DNA from: Streptomyces bicolor
GTDB lineage: Bacteria > Actinomycetota > Actinomycetes > Streptomycetales > Streptomycetaceae
NCBI RefSeq assembly: GCF_000719285.1
Contig: NZ_JOFS01000008.1
Location: forward strand, 1-64,000
Direction: 5' to 3'
Length of the DNA: 64,000 bases
The notes beneath the pieces were generated by a model. It ran no database searches. It had not been told where the DNA came from and saw only the letters and a list, made by a program, of their open reading frames with translations. Position numbers and translations under genes: made by a program. This document shows, piece by piece, positions 18,354-27,489 of the stretch (position 1 is its first letter; the number at the start of each line of letters is the position of its first letter).

Positions 18354-18595
18354 GAGGAAGCCGCGTGCTTGCGGACGACCAGGGATGCCGTACGTGCAGT
18401 GACCAGGTGGCGGCCGTGGTCGGACGTTGCCGCGTCGGCGATCTCGGCGGAGCCGGGTACCTGGTCTGCGAACGGAGGCGCGTCCGATGGCCGAAGGGGC
18501 CGTCGGTCGCGTCCGACCGTATCTCCAGGCCGTTGACGAGGCTCTTGTGTCGCAGGGCGTCGCTCAGCTGCCCGGCAGATCGACGCCTGCCTGCA

Positions 18596-19012
18596 TCAGC
18601 GCGGGAAGACGACCGTCAGCAGGCGGAAGAGCTCGGCGCGCTCCTCGTCGGACAGGCTGTCCAGGCCGGTCTGCGTCTGCTCCATCCGCTCGCGGATCGT
18701 GTCGATCGCCTTCTCGCCCGTCTCGGTGAGGGCGACATTCTTCACGCGGCGATCGGTTGCGCTGACTTCACGGCGGACGAGGTCGCGCTTCTCGAGCCGG
18801 TCGATGATCCCGGTCATGTTCGACGCGTCGCAGGCGAGGGTGACCGCGAGCGAGCGCATCGAGGCGGGCGCGCGGCGCAGCACCGTGAGGGTCTTTGCCT
18901 GACTGGAGGTGAGGCCCATGTCGGCGGCGGCGGTCGTGAAGTCGGCGTAGTGCGTGCTGACCGAATGGGCGAGCAGCTCCATGAGCTGGGCTTTGGACGG
19001 GATGGACGGCAT
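18596..19012 (-). CDS. MarR-family transcriptional regulator
   Basis: This 138-aa winged-helix repressor has the MarR core LTSSQAKTLTVLRRAPASMRSLAVTLACDASNMTGIIDRLEKRDLVRREVS (written here as family context; about residues 35-84) followed by the wing with ATDRRVKNVALTETG. Start chosen at the ATG at 19012 (MPSIPSKAQLMELLAH); the frame is open to 19048, but that would run into the operator region. It is divergent from an MFS exporter and an aldehyde dehydrogenase gene. Two TTGA-N5-TCAA palindromes lie between the genes, the classical arrangement for a MarR repressor controlling itself and an efflux pump. Confidence 0.88.
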   Translation of the reverse strand: MPSIPSKAQLMELLAHSVSTHYADFTTAAADMGLTSSQAKTLTVLRRAPASMRSLAVTLACDASNMTGIIDRLEKRDLVRREVSATDRRVKNVALTETGEKAIDTIRERMEQTQTGLDSLSDEERAELFRLLTVVFPR

Positions 19013-19035
19013 GGGTCGAGAGTAGCGCGCAAAGC

Positions 19036-19088
19036 TTGAACATCTCAAACTTTGACATCCACCATCTCCTATTGTTTGATGTCTTCAA
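19036..19088. promoter_or_regulatory. Two MarR-type operator palindromes
   Basis: TTGAACATCTCAA at 19036-19048 and TTGATGTCTTCAA at 19076-19088 both fit TTGA-N5-TCAA. The extended sites are GCTTGAA...TCAAAC and, on the opposite strand, GCTTGAA...TCAAAC again, so they are inverted copies. Their centres are 40 bp apart, close to four helical turns, which would put two dimers on the same DNA face. A weaker TCGA-N5-TCAA follows at about 19092-19105. The region lies between the divergent MarR and MFS genes. Confidence 0.75.
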
Positions 19089-19168
19089 GCATCGAGTACC
19101 TCAATGGTTTGCCACCTCGACCATCGATGCATCCCACCTTCGGGCCACCCTCGACCGGAAAGAAGACC

Positions 19169-20683
19169 GTGAAGTCCTCCCCTGCCCCCGCGCCAGAGCG
19201 CCGAACCGGCAGCCTCAGCCTGGTCCTGGTCCTGGGCCTCGCCGCCATGGTCGTGTCGATGATGCAGACCCTGGTCATCCCGATCCTCGGCATCATCCAG
19301 AACAACCTCGGCGCCACCACGGCCCAGGTCAGCTGGGTCACCACCGCCACTCTGCTGTCGGCCGCGGTCTTCACCCCGCTGCTGGGCCGCCTCGGCGACC
19401 AGCGCGGCACGAAGCCGACTCTGCTCGCTGTGCTGGTGGTGATGGTCGCGGGATCCGTGCTCGCCGCGGCCACGAGTTCGATGCTGTGGCTCATCGTGGC
19501 CCGGGTGATGCAGGGCGCGGCCACCGCGATCTTCCCGCTCGCGCTGTCCGTGCTGCGTGCGGAAGTCGAGCCCGCGCGGCTGCCGGGCGCCATGGCCATG
19601 GTCAGCGGGACACTCGGGTTCGGCAGCGGCCTGGCCCTGGTGAGCGCCGGCCTGTTGACCACGGGTGCCAACCCCGACTACCACCAGGTCTTCTGGCTGG
19701 CCGCCGCGCTCGCCGTCGCCGCCCTGATCGCGGTCGCGGTCGCCGTCCCCGCTCCCCGCACCCGGACGGGCGGGCGCACCGATTGGCTGGGCGCCGCCGG
19801 TCTCGCCCTGCTGCTCGTGCTGCTTCTGCTGCCGATATCGCAGGGGCACACCTGGGGCTGGACCTCGGCCCGCACGCTCACCCTGTTCGCCGGTGCCGCT
19901 GTCACGGCGGTCTTCTGGGCCCTGGTCGAACGCAGGGTCAGCGACCCCCTGGTCGACATGAAGATGTTCGTCCACCGGCCGGTGCTGTTCACCAACGTCG
20001 CCGGACTGCTCGTCGGATTCGCCATGTTCACGCAGTTCATCGGCGTCTCCTACCTCGTCCAGACGCCTTCCGAGATCGCCGGCTACGGCTTCGGCGCCTC
20101 CATCCTGCGCGCCTCCGTCCTATACCTGCTGCCCGCCGCCCTCGTCTCGCTGGTGGCCGCCCAGTTCGGAGGCGTGCTGGTGCGCCGCATCGGCGCGCGT
20201 CTCACCCTCGCCGCCGGTGCCGCCTTCGGCGTCGTCGGCTTCGCCTGGCTGACGCTTGCCCACGACACCACCGCGTCGGTGATCCTGGCCGGCATGGTCG
20301 TCAGCGTCGCCATCAGCTTCGGCTACGCCGCGATGCCCGCCCTGATCGTGGCCGGCGTTCCCCACCACCAGACCGGCATCGCCAACGGCATCAACTCCAT
20401 CTCCCGCTCCACCGGCAGCGCGATCGGCAGTGCGGTCATCACCTCGATCCTCGCCTCCAAGACGCTCGACAACCTGCCCGCCGGCGCGCCCGCGCTGCCC
20501 GCCGAGAGCCAGTACACCCTGGGCTTCGCCCTCGCCGGCATGGCGTTCGTGCTGGTCATAGCGGTGGCCATGGTCGGCTTGGCGATCCGCCGCAGGTCCC
20601 CCTCGCCCGTCATCGACACGCCGGCCCCGTCGCGTGACGGCGCAACCGAGCCCGCACGCGCCCGCACAGCCGTCACTGCCTGA
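19169..20683 (+). CDS. MFS drug exporter, DHA2-type
   Basis: A membrane transporter of about 504 aa with around 14 hydrophobic helices. It begins LVLVLGLAAMVVSMMQTLVIP and has the motif-A loop GRLGDQRGTKPTLL after helix 2 and many Gly/Ala-rich helices. DHA2 members export antibiotics or toxic organic compounds using the proton gradient. Start chosen at GTG 19169 (MKSSPAPAPERR) because GGAAAGAA precedes it and because upstream ATGs (19052, 19127) would place coding sequence over or near the operators. It is followed after about 90 bp by an aldehyde dehydrogenase gene. Control by the divergent MarR protein is likely. Confidence 0.88.
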   Translation: MKSSPAPAPERRTGSLSLVLVLGLAAMVVSMMQTLVIPILGIIQNNLGATTAQVSWVTTATLLSAAVFTPLLGRLGDQRGTKPTLLAVLVVMVAGSVLAAATSSMLWLIVARVMQGAATAIFPLALSVLRAEVEPARLPGAMAMVSGTLGFGSGLALVSAGLLTTGANPDYHQVFWLAAALAVAALIAVAVAVPAPRTRTGGRTDWLGAAGLALLLVLLLLPISQGHTWGWTSARTLTLFAGAAVTAVFWALVERRVSDPLVDMKMFVHRPVLFTNVAGLLVGFAMFTQFIGVSYLVQTPSEIAGYGFGASILRASVLYLLPAALVSLVAAQFGGVLVRRIGARLTLAAGAAFGVVGFAWLTLAHDTTASVILAGMVVSVAISFGYAAMPALIVAGVPHHQTGIANGINSISRSTGSAIGSAVITSILASKTLDNLPAGAPALPAESQYTLGFALAGMAFVLVIAVAMVGLAIRRRSPSPVIDTPAPSRDGATEPARARTAVTA

Positions 20684-20775
20684 CCGCAACAGCCGCACAG
20701 CCGCGACCTTCCTTCACCTTTCCTTCCTCCCGAATGCCGACGGCTTTTCTCCTTCGATACGAACAGGACACGACT

Positions 20776-22128
20776 GTGACTGAGACCAAGGCGGCCTTCA
20801 CCCTCGACGACACCTTCACCGCCGCCGAAGCCACCGAGCTGGTGGACCGGCTGCGCGCCACCTTCCGCACCGGCCGCACCAAACCCCTGGCCTGGCGCCG
20901 GCAGCAGCTGACCCGCCTGCGTGAGCTGCTCACCGACAACCGCACGGTGATAGCCGACGCCCTCTACGCCGACCTGCGCAAGAACCGCGCCGAGGCCGAC
21001 GCCATGGAGATCGACCTCACGATCGCCGAGATCGACGACTACCTGGAGCACCTGGAGGAGTGGACCACCCCGCAGCCCGCTCCCGTGACGGTGCGCGGAA
21101 TCCCCGGCAGCACCGCCCGCACCGAGTTCGACCCCCTGGGCGTCGCGCTGGTCATCTCGGCGTGGAACTACCCGGTCAATCTGCTGCTGGTGCCCGTCGC
21201 GGGCGCGCTCGCCGCGGGGAACGCGGTCGTCATCAAGCCCGCCGAGTACGCCGCGCGCACCTCGGCGCTGCTGGCCGAGCTGCTGCCCGCGTATCTCGAC
21301 ACCGGCGCCACCGCGGTCGTCGAGGGCGGCGCACCGGAGACCACCGTGCTGCTGGGGCAGCACTTCGACCACATCTTCTACACCGGCAACGGCGCGGTCG
21401 GCCGCATCGTGATGACCGCCGCCGCGAAGAACCTCACCCCCGTCGTCCTCGAACTCGGCGGCAAGTCACCGGTGTTCGTGGACCGGGACGTCGACATCGC
21501 CACGGTCGCGCAGCGCCTGGCGCAGACGAAGTTCGCCAACGCCGGACAGACCTGCGTCGCCCCCGACTACGTCCTGACCGACCCGGAGACCGCGACCGAG
21601 CTGGAGGCGGCGCTGGTCGTCGCGATCAAGGGGCTGTTCGGTGCGGACCCGCAGACCTCCGACGCCTACGGACGCATCATCAACGAGCGGCACTTCGACC
21701 GGCTGTCCACGCTGCTGGGCTCCGGCCGCACGGTCACCGGCGGGCAGAGCGACCGCTCGGACAAGTACATCGCCCCGACCGTGCTGGCCGATGTCCGGCC
21801 CGACGAACCCGTGATGCAGGAGGAGATCTTCGGCCCCGTCCTGCCCGTCCTGACCGTGGCGAACCTGGACGAGGCGATCGCGTTCATCAACGAGCGCGAC
21901 AAGCCGCTCGCCCTGTACGCCTTCACCGAGAACGACACCACAAAGCGCCGCCTCGCCGCCGAGACCTCCTCGGGCGGCCTCAACTTCGGCCTGCCGATGC
22001 GCCACCTCGCCGTACCATCCCTGCCCTTCGGTGGCGTCGGCGAAAGCGGCATGGGCAACTACCACGGCCGCTATTCCCTCGAGACGTTCAGCCACCGCAA
22101 GGCCATCCTCGACGTCCCGCTGAGCTGA
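20776..22128 (+). CDS. Aldehyde dehydrogenase (class 3-like)
   Basis: An NAD(P)-dependent oxidoreductase of about 450 aa that converts aldehydes to carboxylic acids. Catalytic Cys260 lies in NAGQTCVAPDY and the general base Glu226 in VVLELGGKSPVFVD; GNGAVGRIVMTAAAKNL forms the cofactor site and EEIFGPVLPVL the conserved C-terminal segment. The length (about 450 rather than 490) and the N-terminus match the shorter class 3/coniferyl-aldehyde type. An ATG at 20734 is possible, but the GTG at 20776 has AGGAC upstream and begins the family-like sequence MTETKAAFTL. It lies downstream of the MFS pump, suggesting a combined aldehyde or xenobiotic response under MarR control. Confidence 0.9.
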   Translation: MTETKAAFTLDDTFTAAEATELVDRLRATFRTGRTKPLAWRRQQLTRLRELLTDNRTVIADALYADLRKNRAEADAMEIDLTIAEIDDYLEHLEEWTTPQPAPVTVRGIPGSTARTEFDPLGVALVISAWNYPVNLLLVPVAGALAAGNAVVIKPAEYAARTSALLAELLPAYLDTGATAVVEGGAPETTVLLGQHFDHIFYTGNGAVGRIVMTAAAKNLTPVVLELGGKSPVFVDRDVDIATVAQRLAQTKFANAGQTCVAPDYVLTDPETATELEAALVVAIKGLFGADPQTSDAYGRIINERHFDRLSTLLGSGRTVTGGQSDRSDKYIAPTVLADVRPDEPVMQEEIFGPVLPVLTVANLDEAIAFINERDKPLALYAFTENDTTKRRLAAETSSGGLNFGLPMRHLAVPSLPFGGVGESGMGNYHGRYSLETFSHRKAILDVPLS

Positions 22129-22172
22129 ACAACCCGGAGCCGGGCGGCGGTACGCAATTCCACCCGGCGACC

Positions 22173-22510
22173 TCACGCGCGCCGCCGTCCTGCGCCCATC
22201 AGAAGAGAACCTAGCCCGACCATGTCCTTCGGCGGCGCCGGTTGGCCGGTGAAGCGAAGCTGCGGCCCCCGCACGGCGTGGCCGAGCGTGAACACACCAT
22301 GAGGGCCGACCTCGGCCGGCGAGATACGCCGACCGAGGCCATAGATGCCATTGGTGCTGTCCAGGTCTTGCAGAACCCGTTTCGTTCGGCCCCAGTAGAT
22401 GCGGGCATGACGCCAGGAAACGACGGCTTCCTGGACACCACGTCCGACGCGGGATCACGACCCACGGTGTAGGTCCTGGCAAGGGCGGAGTTTCCGTGTG
22501 CCCCCTTCAA
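22173..22510 (-). pseudogene. Frameshifted FHA-domain gene fragment
   Basis: On the minus strand RTYTVGRDPASDV (phosphothreonine-binding loop start) is followed, one frame over, by VQEAVVSWRHARIYWG and VLQDLDSTNGIYGLGRRI. Together these form a canonical FHA domain with the GR, SxxH-like and STNG motifs. The join suggests one G was lost from GTGGTGGTCC near 22440. The second frame ends at TGA 22173-22175 after LRFTGQPAPPKDMVG. FHA domains bind phosphothreonine in Ser/Thr-kinase signalling. Upstream N-terminal sequence is short, so this is both frameshifted and probably truncated. It lies in a decayed region with other broken genes. Confidence 0.75.
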
Positions 22511-22571
22511 TGGCCAGGAACAGAGGCGGATTTCCGTACGTCACCGTGGTGTCTCCCCGCAGCGAGCCGAA

Positions 22572-23580
22572 TCAGGAAAGACGGATGACCGCTCGGTCGC
22601 CATCGACGCTGACGAGGTCGACGACGAGGTCGTTGATCGTCGACTGGCCCGGGGCGGTCTGACTGGCGGTGGACGGCTGAGCACCGCTGCCTGATGAGCC
22701 GGTCATGGTCAGCGCGTTGTCGGCAACACTGTCGATGCTGAGTTCGTCGACACCCTTCGTACCGTCGAGCTGGATCGTGTCTCCGCCCTTCACCTCGACC
22801 TCACAGGCGTTGTCGAGGCACGCGCCGAGGTCCGTACCGTCCGTCGGCTGTCCGGTCCCGGCCGGCGCCGAAGGATCCGCAGTCGGCGCCGAGGGGTCCG
22901 CGGGCGGCGCCGAAGGCGAGCCGGTCGACGGGGGTGCGGCGCCCTTCGAGACGCTCTCGACGGTCTTGGCGGCATCGGCGAGCCCGGCGCCGCAGCCGCC
23001 CTCGCACGCACCGGGCAGGGGACGTGCGTTGTCCTTGATGGCCTGCTCGATCTCCGCCGGCGTCAGCGCGGGGTCCGCTGAGATCATCAGGGCGGCGAGA
23101 CCGGAGGCGGGCGCGGCGGCCTGGCTGGTGCCTACTTCGAAGACGAGTTCCTCGGATTCGGGTCCGTCGGGGCCGGAATTGAACGTGGAGAGGATGCCGT
23201 CCCCGTCGTTCGTCCTCGTGTCACCGCCGGGGGCGGCGATGTCCACGCTGCCGAAGTTGGAGTACTCGGCCCTGTTGCCCTCGCGATCGGTGGCGGCGAC
23301 GGTGATGACGTTCCGGCAGTTGGCCGGTGTGAACTCGGCGGCATCCCGCGGCGCAGGCGCATTGCCCTTGTTGCCTGCGGAAACGACGACCGTAGTACCG
23401 CGCTGAACAGCATCGTCTATGGCGCTCTGCGTAGCCTGGTCGCAGGCGCCCGGACCGCCCAGGCTCATGTTGATGACCTTGGCGGGGGTCTTGTTGTCAG
23501 CGACGCCCTCGACCTTCCCACCGGAGGCCCAGGTGATTCCGTCGACGATGTCGGAGGTCGCCCCGCCGCACCGCCCTATT
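22572..23580 (-). pseudogene. Subtilase (S8 serine peptidase), N-terminally truncated
   Basis: The frame keeps the C-terminal half of an S8 peptidase: RCGGATSDIVDGITWASGG, KVINMSLGGPG, the oxyanion-site segment VVVSAGNKGNAPAP, and the catalytic Ser motif GTSQAAAPASGLAALM. It continues with a Pro/Ser-rich PSAP-repeat linker and an Asp-rich C-terminal domain ending VDGDRAVIRLS. Signal peptide, propeptide and the segments with the catalytic Asp and His are missing. Homology stops at about 23580, exactly where integrase-like sequence begins on the other strand. A shorter frame can start at Met 23468, but it would lack catalysis. It probably was a secreted protease broken by the integration or deletion event. 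Confidence 0.75.
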
Positions 23581-23581
23581 A

Positions 23582-24355
23582 CAGCTGACGCTTGGCCGTT
23601 TCCGCTCGGCGCTGAATTTGGCAGTCCGCCGAGGTTGGGTGGTTCGAAACGTCGCCGAGCACGTTCGAATATCCCGGGAGGCTCGAACCAGGGCTGCCCA
23701 GAATGCGCCCGAGCGGCGCCCCTGGGATGAGACCGAGGTGAAGGCCTTCATCGAGGCGAGCAAGGACCATCGGCTCTTTGGCCCACTGCTCCTGACCCTT
23801 ATCGCCGAGCGTCCCGCAGAAGTGTGTGGTGCACGCTGGAACGAGGATGTTGACCTCGAAGGCTCGGGGACTATTGCCGTTGGCAATACCCGAACCATCG
23901 TCTACGACCGAGACCAGGAGCGAGGTCTACGAAACAAGGTAGTGGAGAAACAGCCCAAGACCGTAAATGGCAAGCGGGTCTTGCCGCTGCCCAAGCCTGT
24001 CTATAGCGCGCTCGTGGTGCTACGCGCTCTTCAGGCGAAGGAGAAGGAGCAAGCAGGCGAGGCCCATGAGGACTCCGGCTACGTCGTGGTCGATGAGCTG
24101 GGCCGTCCGTTCAAGACCGACAAGCTGCGGCGCGAGGCGTAGAAGCTGATGGAGGCAGCAGGTGTACGCAGAGTTCGTCTGTACGACGCACGTCACGCCT
24201 GTCTCTCCTGGATGGCCAACAACGGTGTGCCCGATACGGTCGTCTCGGCTTGGGCCGGGCACAGCGACCCGTCCTTCACCAAGGGGGTCTACGTGCATCC
24301 GGCCCCGCAGAGCCTCAAGGCCGCCTCGGAGAAGCTGAGTGAGCTGCTCGGTTAG
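23582..24355 (+). pseudogene. Tyrosine-recombinase (phage/ICE integrase) remnant with an internal TAG
   Basis: The translation RFRSALNLAVRRGWVVRNVAEHV, then LIAERPAEVCGARW (catalytic Arg), KTVNGKRVLPLP (Lys), YDARHACLSWM (Arg/His), WAGHSDPSFTKGVYVHP (His and Tyr) shows the catalytic domain of an actinophage-type integrase. The reading frame is interrupted by TAG at 24140-24142 (REA*KLMEAAG), most likely TGG to TAG, and then stays open in the same frame to 24355. The DNA-binding N-terminal domain is missing; sequence homology begins at the subtilase junction near 23580. It lies about 1 kb from tRNA-Pro, a common integration target. It should be inactive unless the amber codon is read through. 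Confidence 0.8.
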
Positions 24356-24450
24356 GGGGGTGGATCGCTTACGGTCTCCTTATTTCGGTTGGCCGCCCGT
24401 GACCATGCCGAACGGCCAACCTGATACCGAACAGCAGCTCGTAGTACGCC

Positions 24451-24747
24451 TTAGAAGGCGCTGTTGTTGCAGCCCATGGTCGAGCCGATGTGCTTGCTCT
24501 GCCCACCGGCGTTGCCCTCGCCGTTGAGCGCGTTGCCCAGCAGGCCGTTGAGGATGCCGACCTGGCCGAGGATGTCGAGGTTCAGGTCGTGCGACTTACA
24601 GCTGGAGCTCTGCAGGACGCTGACCTTGTCTCCATCTTTCTTGTGGCCGTGATCGTCCTTGCTGTGCGCACTGGCGGTGCCCGCGGTCAGAAGTCCGACG
24701 CTGCCGAGGGCGACGACCACGACGGCCGCCTTGCGAAGCTTGTGCAT
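24451..24747 (-). CDS. Small secreted protein, unknown function
   Basis: A 98-aa protein with a clear Sec signal peptide (MHKLRKAAVVVVALGSVGLL, cleavage after TASA near residue 27). The mature part of about 70 aa has a His/Lys/Asp-rich start (HSKDDHGHKK), two cysteines (in SSSCKSHDL and MGCNN) and a hydrophobic Gly/Asn/Leu segment LDILGQVGILNGLLGNALNG. GGAG lies just before the ATG. Size, secretion and hydrophobic repeats recall small surface proteins of Streptomyces such as chaplins and rodlins, but the chaplin domain motifs are not present, so I do not name it. Two cysteines could form one disulfide bond. Confidence 0.75.
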   Translation of the reverse strand: MHKLRKAAVVVVALGSVGLLTAGTASAHSKDDHGHKKDGDKVSVLQSSSCKSHDLNLDILGQVGILNGLLGNALNGEGNAGGQSKHIGSTMGCNNSAF

Positions 24748-24916
24748 GTGTATCTCCGGTGACTTGGAGTGGTGTGCGATCCGTGACAGATCGACTGCGT
24801 AGGCGACCGGAGATTAATACGAAAAGATCCAATATGTCCTAGTGGCACGCCGGGGTTAGTGATCGAGTTCGCCTCCATGGCGCACGTCATGTCTCGTCTG
24901 CATGACGCCTGCTCTT

Positions 24917-25318
24917 CTAGCTGTCCTGGTTCACCAGTTGCGCGAAAGAGGTCATGCATGGTCGACAGTGGGGGACCGTTTCCGCTTGCATGGTGTTCGT
25001 GCCGTTGTTGCGCTCGATGCGTTCGATGCGTTCGATGAGCACATGGCCGCACAGTGCCTCAGTGCTCTGTTTGGCCTTCATGTGCCACACCACGGCGATG
25101 CCGTGCTCGTTGAAAGCGGGATACGTCTCGTACATCAAGGCCTCCCTGGACGGAAGTTCTATCCGCTCAGGACACCGCATCAGCACTGCCTGTACAGCGC
25201 AGCATGAGTCAATCGAGTGACAGCGGCGAAGTAGCCCCGCCGCCGAGGCATCTGTGAGAAATTGCGAGACGAGAGCCTCGGAAACGATCAAGAGCCTCGT
25301 CTCACCGAAGTGATCCAA
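24917..25318 (-). CDS. Hypothetical small protein, doubtful
   Basis: A possible 133-aa frame with a TTG start. It has no recognisable domain; it includes a Cys-containing stretch (RRCHSIDSCCAVQAVLM) and a triple IER repeat coded by a 9-base DNA repeat. Base composition is less GC-rich than the surrounding genes, as expected for DNA carried in with the neighbouring integrase remnant. No good ribosome site was seen. The 600-base stretch between the secreted-protein gene and tRNA-Pro has no better candidate on either strand. Confidence 0.25.
   Translation of the reverse strand: MDHFGETRLLIVSEALVSQFLTDASAAGLLRRCHSIDSCCAVQAVLMRCPERIELPSREALMYETYPAFNEHGIAVVWHMKAKQSTEALCGHVLIERIERIERNNGTNTMQAETVPHCRPCMTSFAQLVNQDS
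25013..25039. repeat. Tandem 9-base repeat, three units
   Basis: CTCGATGCG, TTCGATGCG and TTCGATGAG follow one another. In the minus-strand frame of the doubtful gene they code for a repeated Ile-Glu-Arg. It is probably a slippage product in non-essential DNA. Confidence 0.7.
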
Positions 25319-25352
25319 GGCCCTGACCTGCGACTACGTAGTCCTGTAGTAG

Positions 25353-25426
<74 letters not shown>

Positions 25427-25596
25427 GTGCCTGCCGCGCGGTGAACCGCGTGATCATGCAGGTCAACCCTACCCCATACACGCCTGAGGCTCGAACGACC
25501 TGACCCCTTGACCAATAATTGTCGGCACCTATAATTGCCAAGCTCAACAGAATGCTTGCCGGGCAAGCCTCACGGCCCGCGATCGAACGGAGCCAC

Positions 25597-26532
25597 ATGT
25601 CTCTCCTGACCCGGCCCGCGTTGGCCACCTTCGTCGCCAAGGCCATGCAGCGGGTGACCGTCATGGCGGACCGCCGCTCCGGCGGGCGCGGCTCCGCCGC
25701 CGCTTCGCATGCCCGGTTCCCCGAATACCCGCGCAAAGTACGCGAGTTGACGATCCCGACCTCGATCGCCCCGGCCCGGGCCACCGTGTATCTGCCGGCG
25801 AGCGACGATCCCGCGCCCCCGGTGCACGTCAACTTCCACGGCGGCGGTTACGTCATGACGCTGACCGAACTCGACGACCCGCTGTGCCGGTTCCTCGCCG
25901 CCGAGGCGGGGGCGGTCGTGATCAACGTTGACTACGCCGTCGCACCCCAGCATCCGTTCCCGGCACCGCCCCGACAGGCGTACGAGATCGTCCGGTGGGT
26001 CGCGGAGCACGGCGCCGAAGAGGGCTGGGACGGTGAGCGGCTCACCGTGGGCGGGCAGAGCGCGGGCGGCGGGCTCGCGGCGGCCGTGGCACGGCAGGCA
26101 CTGGAAGAGGGCGGGCCCTCGATCGCGCTCCAGGTGCTGCACTATCCGCCGCTCGACCTGGCGACGGGCGCCCGGAACAAGCGCGCCGCCATCGCCAAGC
26201 CGATGCTGCGGCCCTGGATGGCCGACGTCTTCGACACGTCGTACGTCCCTGACGTGCGGCAGCGCCTCGACCCTCTCGTGTCCCCCGCGCACCCGTCGGA
26301 CACCGCGGACCTGAAGGGCATCGCGCCGGCGCTGCTGATCACCGCCGAGTACGACCTGCTCCGGGCCGAGGGCCTGCGCTATGCCGAGCGGCTTCGGGAG
26401 GCGGATGCGCTGGTCGAGCACCATGACGTGCGCGGCGCCGACCACGGGTACGACGGCCAGGACGACGAGAAGGCCCGTGAGGTCTACGCGATCATCGCCC
26501 GGCGGCTACGGAAGGCCGTTGAACGCCGATGA
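25597..26532 (+). CDS. Alpha/beta hydrolase, hormone-sensitive-lipase family
   Basis: A 311-aa esterase or lipase-like enzyme. It has the oxyanion-hole motif HFHGGGYV, nucleophile Ser155 in GGQSAGG (GDSAGG in most relatives), the acid residue in TAEYDLLRAEG and the catalytic His in GADHGYDG, a complete triad of the HSL (group IV) family. It would hydrolyse short acyl esters in the cytoplasm. The frame is open from 25519, but the ATG at 25597 has CGGAG upstream. The 3' end overlaps by 27 bp with a convergent small membrane-protein gene. No operon partner is visible. Confidence 0.9.
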   Translation: MSLLTRPALATFVAKAMQRVTVMADRRSGGRGSAAASHARFPEYPRKVRELTIPTSIAPARATVYLPASDDPAPPVHVNFHGGGYVMTLTELDDPLCRFLAAEAGAVVINVDYAVAPQHPFPAPPRQAYEIVRWVAEHGAEEGWDGERLTVGGQSAGGGLAAAVARQALEEGGPSIALQVLHYPPLDLATGARNKRAAIAKPMLRPWMADVFDTSYVPDVRQRLDPLVSPAHPSDTADLKGIAPALLITAEYDLLRAEGLRYAERLREADALVEHHDVRGADHGYDGQDDEKAREVYAIIARRLRKAVERR

Positions 26533-26799
26533 GCCCGTGAGCTCGGCCTGCTCCGCCGGCTGCCCGCCCTGGGCCGCCTCCGGCTCCTCGCACAGCCCCC
26601 CGCGCTGCTGCTCCACGGGCCCCGGGCCTCGGACGCACCGCCGGACCTCCGGGCTGCGCACCGCACCCCTCGCCGGGCTCCACGACCTCCCCGCGGCGAA
26701 TCCCGCCATCAGCAGGGCCACGGCCACCACCACCCACCACGGCAGGTGGGCGGTGGCCATGTACCCGACGACGGCCACCAACGCGAGAAATGCCGTCAC
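26506..26799 (-). CDS. Small membrane protein, unknown
   Basis: A 97-aa protein with a hydrophobic N-terminal half (TAFLALVAVVGYMATAHL, then WWVVVAVALLMAGFAAGRS) that would form two membrane helices, followed by an Arg/Glu/Pro-rich cytoplasmic-type tail. The start chosen is GTG at 26799 with GGGGA upstream; the frame stays open to 26910. No family is recognised. Its 3' end overlaps the hydrolase gene by 27 bp, so the real stop or the gene itself should be regarded with care. Confidence 0.5.
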   Translation of the reverse strand: MTAFLALVAVVGYMATAHLPWWVVVAVALLMAGFAAGRSWSPARGAVRSPEVRRCVRGPGPVEQQRGGLCEEPEAAQGGQPAEQAELTGSSAFNGLP

Positions 26800-27144
26800 G
26801 TCCCTGTTCCCCCTAAGCCGTTCAACTCCCCTGCCCCCGGCGCACCGAGAGTCGCCCGCGTCCCAGCAGGCATATGACGCAACAATAGGCGAGACCGTCG
26901 TATAACCCAATTCGGCTCATCGGTACATATGACGGACGCCAATCAGTGGGCGCCGATCAGTTCTTGCTCGCTGTCGCTGCGGTCGGCACGGCGCGAGCCG
27001 CGCAGTGCCGCAATGCCACGGGCCGAAGACCGCGCCGAAGCGGCCCATGCCGGAGGTCCGGCCGACGAAGTGTCCGCCCGCTCCGTCGGACACCGCACAC
27101 TCTGTCGAGGCCTCTCCCCCACCTCCCGCGGCTAGGGTCCCCAC

Positions 27145-27489
27145 ATGACGCACAGCTTTGTACTGAACATCCCCGGCGCCGACCTCGAACCCGAGCCCCT
27201 CGCCCCGGAACAGATCGTCTCCGGGACGCCCGAGGTGACCGGCAAGGTGGTCTGGGAGTCGGAGGACGGACGTCAGGTACGGGGCATCTGGCAGATCACA
27301 CCCGGCGTGGTCACCGACACCGAGGCCGACGAACTGTTCGTCGTGCTCAGCGGGTCGGCCACCATCGAGGTCGAGGGCGGGCCGACGCTGCGGGTGGGGC
27401 CCGGCGACATGGCCGTGCTGCGCGAGGGCGACCGTACGACGTGGACGGTGCACGAGACGCTGCGCAAGGCGTACGCGATCAACCTGTGA
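27145..27489 (+). CDS. Cupin-domain protein (cupin_3 type)
   Basis: A 114-aa single cupin barrel. It reads GKVVWESEDGRQVRGIWQITPG, then ADELFVVLSGSATIEVEGGPTLRVGPGDMAVLREGDRTTWTVHE in two stretches of the barrel, the arrangement of the DUF861/cupin_3 family. The usual metal-binding His residues of strand motif 1 are replaced (ADELFVVLSG), as in many cupin_3 proteins, so enzymatic activity is uncertain. Related proteins include ureidoglycolate-type enzymes and small-molecule binders. Its stop overlaps by 11 bp with a convergent LacI gene. About 230 bases upstream hold no gene. Confidence 0.82.
   Translation: MTHSFVLNIPGADLEPEPLAPEQIVSGTPEVTGKVVWESEDGRQVRGIWQITPGVVTDTEADELFVVLSGSATIEVEGGPTLRVGPGDMAVLREGDRTTWTVHETLRKAYAINL

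Noticed and set aside
24451..24747. Chaplin or rodlin
   Set aside because: Size, signal peptide and cysteines are suggestive, but the chaplin domain sequence pattern and the rodlin length are absent.
26929..27135. Small plus-strand gene MTDANQWAP upstream of the cupin gene
   Set aside because: No good ribosome site, no domain, and Arg/Ala-rich composition typical of random frames here.
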